Part shown: positions 59,047-64,000 of the stretch, in pieces
Numbering within the stretch: position 1 is the stretch's first letter
How the letters are laid out: the number at the start of each line of letters is the position of its first letter
NCBI GenBank assembly: GCA_023387985.1
Contig: JAEWHC010000002.1
Coordinates: 124,001-188,000 of the forward strand
Source: Bacteroidota bacterium
Lineage (GTDB): Bacteria > Bacteroidota > Bacteroidia > Chitinophagales > Chitinophagaceae
Direction of reading: 5' to 3'
Length of the DNA: 64,000 nucleotides
Program-made: the position numbers and the translations under genes
The notes under the pieces: generated by a model
Told to the model about the DNA's origin: nothing
The model's input: only the letters and a program-made list of their open reading frames with translations
Database searches by the model: none

Positions 59047-61443
59047 CTACTTTTTAATGCTTTTTCTCTTTTTCTTTCCCTTATTCCCGGAACCTGTCGT
59101 ATAATACTCATACCCATATTTATTCCTATAATAATAAGGTGAATAACTATATCCATAATAGCCGGTGGTTTTTACACCATTCAAAATGGTGCCGATATTT
59201 GGCAGCCGTTTCATTTGATTCCAGCTTTCAATTTCCACGAGTTGATCTTTGGGCGTAACGCCAAACCTTACCACAACTAAACTTACATCCGCCCATTTTC
59301 CTAGCAGTTGCGCGTCAGCAACCAAGCCAATAGGTGGGGTATCGATGACGATAACATCATAGTTGTTGAGCAAATATTCCCTGAATGCTGCATTATGTAC
59401 CGAATTCATCAATTCACTAGGGTTTGGTGGAATGATGGCGGTGGGGTACAAATGCAAATTTGGTGAGCTTGGATCAGGCAGCCAGACCTCATTGGGCTTA
59501 TGGGTACCAAGGAGCATCGTACTCAACCCTTTCTCCACTGAGATACCCAAACGACGCGCTAACTTGGGCTTTCGCATGTCAAATTCGAGTAGGGCCACTT
59601 TTTTTCCCAAAAGGGCATAGGACCTGGCAATATTTGCTGAAATAAAGGTTTTGCCTTCGCCGCTATAGCTACTCGTTATCAAAATAGTGAAAGCCTTACC
59701 TTCATGTCTGTAGAAATCAAGCGCTGCTCGCAAGCCCCTAAATTGTTCCGCTGTGATGCTTCTGTCATTGTCAGATACCAAAGCAAATTCTTCACCTTCG
59801 CCCAAATCGGCCAGGTCAATCGACGCAAGCACCGGCGCGGACACCATGTCTTCCAGTTGCTTTTTACTGGTAACTTTGTTGTTCAATACTTCACGGCCCA
59901 AGCCAATCAACAACGGCAACAACACGCCAATTCCAATCGCCCCTCCATAAATGGTGAGGTATTTCGGGCTAATCACATTATTGCCGGCACGCGCCGGGGC
60001 AAGAATGCGCAAATCGGATGTGGTGCTTGATAAAGCGATACTGGCCTCTTCCCGTTGTTGTAATAATAAAAGGTACAAGGTTTCTTTAATATTTTGTTGC
60101 CTTTGCCGCTCGAGCAGGTTTTTTTCGGCAGCCGGGGTTGAACGGACAATGGACTGCGCCTTGCCCATTTGCCCGGCAATATTCGCCTGTGCCAGATTGA
60201 TGGTTTTGCGGTAATTGTTCAATTGCGTGGAAATATTTGCGCGGGTGTTTTCAAATTGTTCTTCTACACGCCGCCGGGTTTCGTTTTGTGGTGTCGCAAC
60301 CGTGGCAAGCCTTTCCTTTTCAATCCGAAGCTCCTGGTATTGGGCAATCAAGGATTGCAGGTATCCATCATTAATTCCAACGAGGGCCACATTTTCTTCC
60401 TGGGTTGACGGGTTGTTGATAAAATTCTCAACAGCATCCAGTGTTTGGCGCTGAAGGCGGATTTGTGCCGCCTGCTGGTCAAGCGCCGCCATATTCCCCA
60501 GGTACAATTCTCCAGGGGAACTTGTGCCCACAATGCTCTGGCTACTTTTGTAGCGGGCCATTGCTGTTTCAATACTGTCCAGTTCGCCCCCCAGAGGTGC
60601 AATGCGTTCATTCATAAACGTGATGCTCTGCTTTAACCCTTTGCTTTTGTGCTCAATGGTAACCGTATTGTACGCATCAATCAAGGCATTCAATACGTGT
60701 TCCGCCCTGTTTCGCAAAATATCCGGAAAGGTTATGGTAGCGCTGTTCCCATCTCGTCCAGGCCCTACCCATATTTTACCGGCTGTTTTGAAAGCTGTAT
60801 TCCAACTCCCTAATGCTTGGCAAAGAATTTCATCATCTGCATCAAACCTTCCCAGAGCATAAACCACAAAACTGTCTCTGCCCATGACAAACGGAACGCC
60901 CATTTTGCCGTTGCCTGATTTGCCATCCATCTTCCAGGTAAACCCATTTCCATCTTTTTGAGGGAATATGCTAAACGCGAATACCCTGTCCGGATCATAG
61001 CCGGGCCCCCAATAGTTCCAGGTAAATGTGCCATACAAGTCCTGATCTTTAAACCGGCCCTTCCGTATTGCCTTTTTCCAAAGCCCCAAAGTATCTACAA
61101 GCAATTTGGACGTGGTGGGTGCTTTCAGGATATCGATTTTGTCGTTCATGGGGTTACGCGTATCAAAAAGACTGGTTGTTCCAAATGGCATCCTGGTATT
61201 GTCTTCAGCCATATTAACCATGATGCTTGCCATATAAACGGGCACCTGGTACCTTAAATACAATTTGGCCACGATAAACATTAACGCGGTTGAAAGCAAA
61301 ACCCATGGCCAAAGAGAGATCAGCCTTAGTAAATTGATGTCTGAAGATGACCTTTTTGCAATAGGTTTCGTAGCGGCAGTATTGGCTACTAAGGCGTTGG
61401 CCGGCTGTTCAATATGGGATTCCCATGGATTGGGGGTACTCAT
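59047..61443 (-). CDS. Polysaccharide co-polymerase / tyrosine autokinase (Wzc-like)
   Basis: The 798-aa protein has a cytoplasmic N-terminal tail, TM1 (about residues 48-66), a periplasmic Wzz-like domain with a long coiled-coil region (about 270-480), TM2 (about 510-530) and a BY-kinase domain. Walker A is SSYSGEGKT (591-599), Walker A' is ALLEFDMRKPK, and Walker B is VIVIDTPP. The C-terminal tail carries 11 tyrosines within residues 172-191 counted from the start of Walker A, the autophosphorylation cluster. It controls chain length and export together with the outer-membrane exporter encoded 7 bp upstream. Confidence 0.93.
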   Translation of the reverse strand: MSTPNPWESHIEQPANALVANTAATKPIAKRSSSDINLLRLISLWPWVLLSTALMFIVAKLYLRYQVPVYMASIMVNMAEDNTRMPFGTTSLFDTRNPMNDKIDILKAPTTSKLLVDTLGLWKKAIRKGRFKDQDLYGTFTWNYWGPGYDPDRVFAFSIFPQKDGNGFTWKMDGKSGNGKMGVPFVMGRDSFVVYALGRFDADDEILCQALGSWNTAFKTAGKIWVGPGRDGNSATITFPDILRNRAEHVLNALIDAYNTVTIEHKSKGLKQSITFMNERIAPLGGELDSIETAMARYKSSQSIVGTSSPGELYLGNMAALDQQAAQIRLQRQTLDAVENFINNPSTQEENVALVGINDGYLQSLIAQYQELRIEKERLATVATPQNETRRRVEEQFENTRANISTQLNNYRKTINLAQANIAGQMGKAQSIVRSTPAAEKNLLERQRQQNIKETLYLLLLQQREEASIALSSTTSDLRILAPARAGNNVISPKYLTIYGGAIGIGVLLPLLIGLGREVLNNKVTSKKQLEDMVSAPVLASIDLADLGEGEEFALVSDNDRSITAEQFRGLRAALDFYRHEGKAFTILITSSYSGEGKTFISANIARSYALLGKKVALLEFDMRKPKLARRLGISVEKGLSTMLLGTHKPNEVWLPDPSSPNLHLYPTAIIPPNPSELMNSVHNAAFREYLLNNYDVIVIDTPPIGLVADAQLLGKWADVSLVVVRFGVTPKDQLVEIESWNQMKRLPNIGTILNGVKTTGYYGYSYSPYYYRNKYGYEYYTTGSGNKGKKKRKSIKK

Positions 61444-61450
61444 ATGCAGT

Positions 61451-62227
61451 TTATTTTCTCAAATTTACTAATGTTAATACCAGGCCCAAGACCCCGGAAA
61501 ATGCCCCAATGGTGCCGAAAACGGGAGCGTTGACCCCAAAGAACGATGCAAATTTTCCCGGCTCAACATATACGATATCATTGTTTTGAAGAAAGAAATA
61601 CTCACTCCTGAAAATTTCAGCTTTGTTCAGGTTCAGCAATTCATAATGATTCTTACCGTCCTTTTCCCGAATGACCCAAACCCGTTTCTTATTTGAAGTC
61701 GTGGTGAGATCACCGCTCGAAGCGATGGCATCAAATATGGAGATCCGGTCAGTTGTTGGGGTAACTGTCCCCGGACTTCCCACAGCGCCCAAAATATTTA
61801 CCCTGAAGTTGATTTGCTTTACCTGCACAAAAGGATCAATGATATCCTTTGCCACTTCACGCTGGATAATCTCAGCCAATTCAAAAGTACTGTAGCCCGC
61901 CGCCTGAATTCTGCCAATGGAAGGCAAATCTATAAAACCTTCTTTGGATACATTGTAACCCATGCCCCTGCCCCCCGTTGCTTGCATGCTTCCGCCTGAA
62001 GACTGAGCCGGTGGCTGGTATTCTTTCATCAACACCTCATCTTTTCCGCCTATATTCACCATTAGTACGTCAAAAGGTTGGATTTTTTGGGTTCGGGTCA
62101 ACTCATTGATGAGTATGGAATCCACACCAGGTTGCAGGTCATTAAAATACAAATTCTCCTTAGAGGAGATGCAAGATTGGAGAAAAACGACCGCAAGTAA
62201 AATGAAAAGGTATCGGAGTTTATACAT
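61451..62227 (-). CDS. Polysaccharide export lipoprotein (Wza-like)
   Basis: With the start at MYKLRYLFILLAV the product is 258 aa and has a lipoprotein signal ending in lipobox LQSC. The frame continues 31 codons upstream to a GTG, but that stretch is not hydrophobic and would bury the signal. The Poly_export (PES) domain contains IQPFDVLMVNIGG and a SLBB-like part with INFRVNILGAVGSPGTV; a C-terminal TM helix is at about residues 232-250. It forms the outer-membrane exit for the polysaccharide. It is the first gene of the locus. Confidence 0.92.
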   Translation of the reverse strand: MYKLRYLFILLAVVFLQSCISSKENLYFNDLQPGVDSILINELTRTQKIQPFDVLMVNIGGKDEVLMKEYQPPAQSSGGSMQATGGRGMGYNVSKEGFIDLPSIGRIQAAGYSTFELAEIIQREVAKDIIDPFVQVKQINFRVNILGAVGSPGTVTPTTDRISIFDAIASSGDLTTTSNKKRVWVIREKDGKNHYELLNLNKAEIFRSEYFFLQNNDIVYVEPGKFASFFGVNAPVFGTIGAFSGVLGLVLTLVNLRK

Positions 62228-62369
62228 TTGTCTGGTATTGTTTTTTATTGCGTTGTAGGTTTCAAAAGTTCGCAAGAACACGGCCAAAGGCACATCAAAG
62301 CGGCCGGTTGATTGTCCCACAGCTTCGCCACCTCAGTCACATATTGAACCTGAGCAATTTAAGGCGGCG

Positions 62370-62377
62370 CAAAGGTA
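62370..62377 (-). promoter_or_regulatory. -7 promoter box for the polysaccharide locus
   Basis: Minus-strand TACCTTTG fits TAnnTTTG. It implies a 5' leader of about 135 nt before the wza-like start at 62227, long enough to hold a regulatory RNA structure. No -33 TTTG at ideal spacing (nearest at 13 bp). Confidence 0.45.
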
Positions 62378-62980
62378 AATGAGACCACGCCAAACCACCG
62401 TTTTAGTTCGGCTAATTTTAACGCAATTTCGTCCGGCTGGCCTCCAAAAACATTGCCAAAGCCCAGTCATGGGCCTTGAATCGCTAGTATGGGAAAATAA
62501 TTAATAAAGCATTTTTATTATCAATGCACATTAACATTCGAAAAGTAAACCAATGCCTCCTTCCTAACTACTTCGCCAATGCCAGGCCTGAGAGGCCATT
62601 TCCGGGGATTACGGCTCACTTTTCACCTTTCAGGGTAACAATACGGGGCGAAAACTAAACAATTGATGCAACCTACTGAGCATAAACCCCGCAAAGGGAA
62701 AACCAAACTATGGCCACATCTACTCCATAACTAAGCTAAACCATAGCAAATTCCACTCGATTCGATCCAAAAGGCTGTTTCCCGCCAAATCAAAAGAACA
62801 CAGCAGACCCCTATCTGAGGGTACCATCTTAACAACAACCGGCCTACCCGTATCGATGCAAAAACATATCCGGAAAACTACCGATCACCCGAAACTTTTT
62901 AGGCTGTAGCGCTGTCTTTACTTTTATTATAAACAAGGGCATTTAACAGTTATACCGGCTAAGCGAATCAAATTTTGATA
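62378..62980. other. 600-bp region without recognisable gene
   Basis: No frame of useful length or coding character is present on either strand. Its composition differs from the neighbouring genes, and it holds only minor structure such as GGCCT-GAG-AGGCC near 62585. It separates a GT4 gene on the right from the export gene on the left. It may hold the promoter region of the locus and a decayed remnant of earlier genes. Confidence 0.5.
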
Positions 62981-64000
62981 TTAGCCTGAACGCATGAAAC
63001 TTTTATAATAATCTTCCATTTTCTGATGATTGATACTTTCATCGAAGCGTTTATAAAAATTATTCAGGCTAGCTTCCCCATATTCAGCGATTTTCTCAGG
63101 GTTATTGAAGAAGAAAAGAATACTTTCTGCAATGGTATCCGGATTTCTCACGTTGAAGAATACAACCTTATCATCTGCTGGGGAAACTTCCCGAAGTACC
63201 TCTATATCATTACAGCAAAGCGCCAATCCCGCCGATTGCGCTTCAATGAGGCCCCCTCCCAGGCCTTCATAAAGCGATGGAAAAACGAAAACATGCGCAT
63301 CTAACAAAAAAGTTTCAACGTCAAGATGATATCCGGCAAGTTCAACATAATCCTGCAAATTATTTTTTACTAAAAAAGTTTTCAATGCATTTGTCTCTTC
63401 ACCCTCTTTTCCTAAAATCACGCATTTAACCGGATAACCGGATTCGACAATTCGCTTCATGGCTTGCAGAAGAAAAATTTGCCCTTTGGCATATACATGC
63501 CTTCCAATGTTAAGAACCTTAAGCACATCACCTGCTGCGTAAGAGGCAATTTTCTTGGTTCCAAAAGGTTTCCTTCCTCGATAGATAACCTGAATCTTCT
63601 TTGCATTGATGCCAAGTTCCTTACAATAATGTTTTTTTACCGTTTCACTGATTGCATGAAACCCATCTACTCCAAAACCTGCCGAAAACCTGTCAATAAG
63701 CTTAAAAATACGAAGCGCTTTTTGATTTACCCTCCTATCCTTTTTCCTTTCCTCTGCATAAGTAGTACTCACCAAACTTTCTATATGAATAAACTGTTTA
63801 CCAGGCCTGATTGATCGGACAATCAGGTTAGACAAGAACAAAATGGAATGGACAATCTGAGGCTTTTTTTGTTTAATAATCTTAGAAAGATTCTTTCTTC
63901 TCCTATAAAAATCATCCCCGGCAATGTGCAGCACAACCACACCTTGATTCCTAACTTGTTCTTCTACCCCAACTTCACTTTTTTTTAAAACAGCGATATT
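62981..64000 (-). CDS. Glycosyltransferase family 4, C-terminal part (gene cut by window end)
   Basis: The reading frame is open to the right edge, so the N terminus lies outside; about 340 of the expected ~375 residues are present. The C-terminal GT4 domain shows LNIGRHVYAKGQIFLLQAM, CVILGKEGEE and FPSLYEGLGGGLIEAQSAG with EX7E intact. It is clearly similar to the GT4 at 48081-49202, including VIYRGRKP and FHAISETVKKHY. The GTG at 63940 is only an internal codon; upstream in-frame codons (VLKKSEVGVEEQV) match the paralogue and support continuation. Confidence 0.9.
   Translation of the reverse strand, partial: NIAVLKKSEVGVEEQVRNQGVVVLHIAGDDFYRRRKNLSKIIKQKKPQIVHSILFLSNLIVRSIRPGKQFIHIESLVSTTYAEERKKDRRVNQKALRIFKLIDRFSAGFGVDGFHAISETVKKHYCKELGINAKKIQVIYRGRKPFGTKKIASYAAGDVLKVLNIGRHVYAKGQIFLLQAMKRIVESGYPVKCVILGKEGEETNALKTFLVKNNLQDYVELAGYHLDVETFLLDAHVFVFPSLYEGLGGGLIEAQSAGLALCCNDIEVLREVSPADDKVVFFNVRNPDTIAESILFFFNNPEKIAEYGEASLNNFYKRFDESINHQKMEDYYKSFMRSG

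Noticed and set aside
62228..62320. Longer wza-like start (GTG at 62320)
   Set aside because: The extra 31 codons are polar and precede a perfect lipoprotein signal peptide, which must be N-terminal.

Overview
The window looks like a chromosomal segment of a Bacteroidota bacterium, most likely Chitinophagaceae or a close relative. The signs are: a fused secDF; Bacteroidota-typical families (DUF2723, DUF3810, DUF4403, Porin_10-type barrel, DUF4332); a futalosine-route menaquinone gene (mqnA); few recognisable Shine-Dalgarno sequences; and repeated copies of the Bacteroidota -7 promoter box TAnnTTTG upstream of genes on both strands. The family placement is inference from gene content. No rRNA, tRNA, CRISPR array, IS element or prophage was seen.

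Positions 1-37.3 kb are a housekeeping and cell-envelope region with short operons on both strands. In order: the 5' end of rimO, a YycJ-like MBL hydrolase, aspC, an NlpC/P60 lipoprotein, secDF, a DUF4332 protein, infC-thrS, a secreted Pro-rich protein, a DUF58 protein, a GtrA protein, a DUF4403 protein, two overlapping alpha/beta hydrolases, kup, a lipoprotein-crcB-ppa run, a giant DUF2723 membrane protein, DUF3810, a Porin_10-like barrel, punA, mqnA, exbB-exbD, a sodium:solute symporter with a 36-aa membrane peptide just upstream, a PIG-L deacetylase with a 61-aa membrane protein, a 45-aa lipoprotein and an M14 peptidase. One intergenic region (29.3 kb) holds a degenerate GGTAGA hexamer array.

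Positions 37.7-62.2 kb are one large minus-strand polysaccharide locus of 20 genes, read from right to left: export lipoprotein (wza-like), tyrosine autokinase (wzc-like), pseB, wzx-like flippase, pseC, aldo/keto reductase, SpsF-like cytidylyltransferase, class III aminotransferase, double-GNAT protein, pseI, a protein with bacterial sialyltransferase-type motifs, GT4, NodB deacetylase, GNAT, GT4, GT4, GNAT, asnB, a Wzy-like membrane protein, NodB deacetylase and GT4. A further GT4, cut by the right window end, lies beyond a 750-bp gene-free stretch and is a paralogue of the GT4 at 48.1-49.2 kb. Together these genes could build, modify, flip, polymerise and export a surface glycan carrying a pseudaminic-acid-like nonulosonic acid. 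Within the window there is no recognisable PseG hydrolase and no initiating phosphoglycosyl transferase, and two extra enzymes (aldo/keto reductase and class III aminotransferase) sit inside the pse module.

The clearest anomaly is a perfect 28-bp tandem duplication that frameshifts asnB between its glutaminase and synthetase domains. It could be a recent mutation, a reversible on/off switch or an assembly error. The most interesting biology is the non-canonical nonulosonic-acid module with its candidate transferase.
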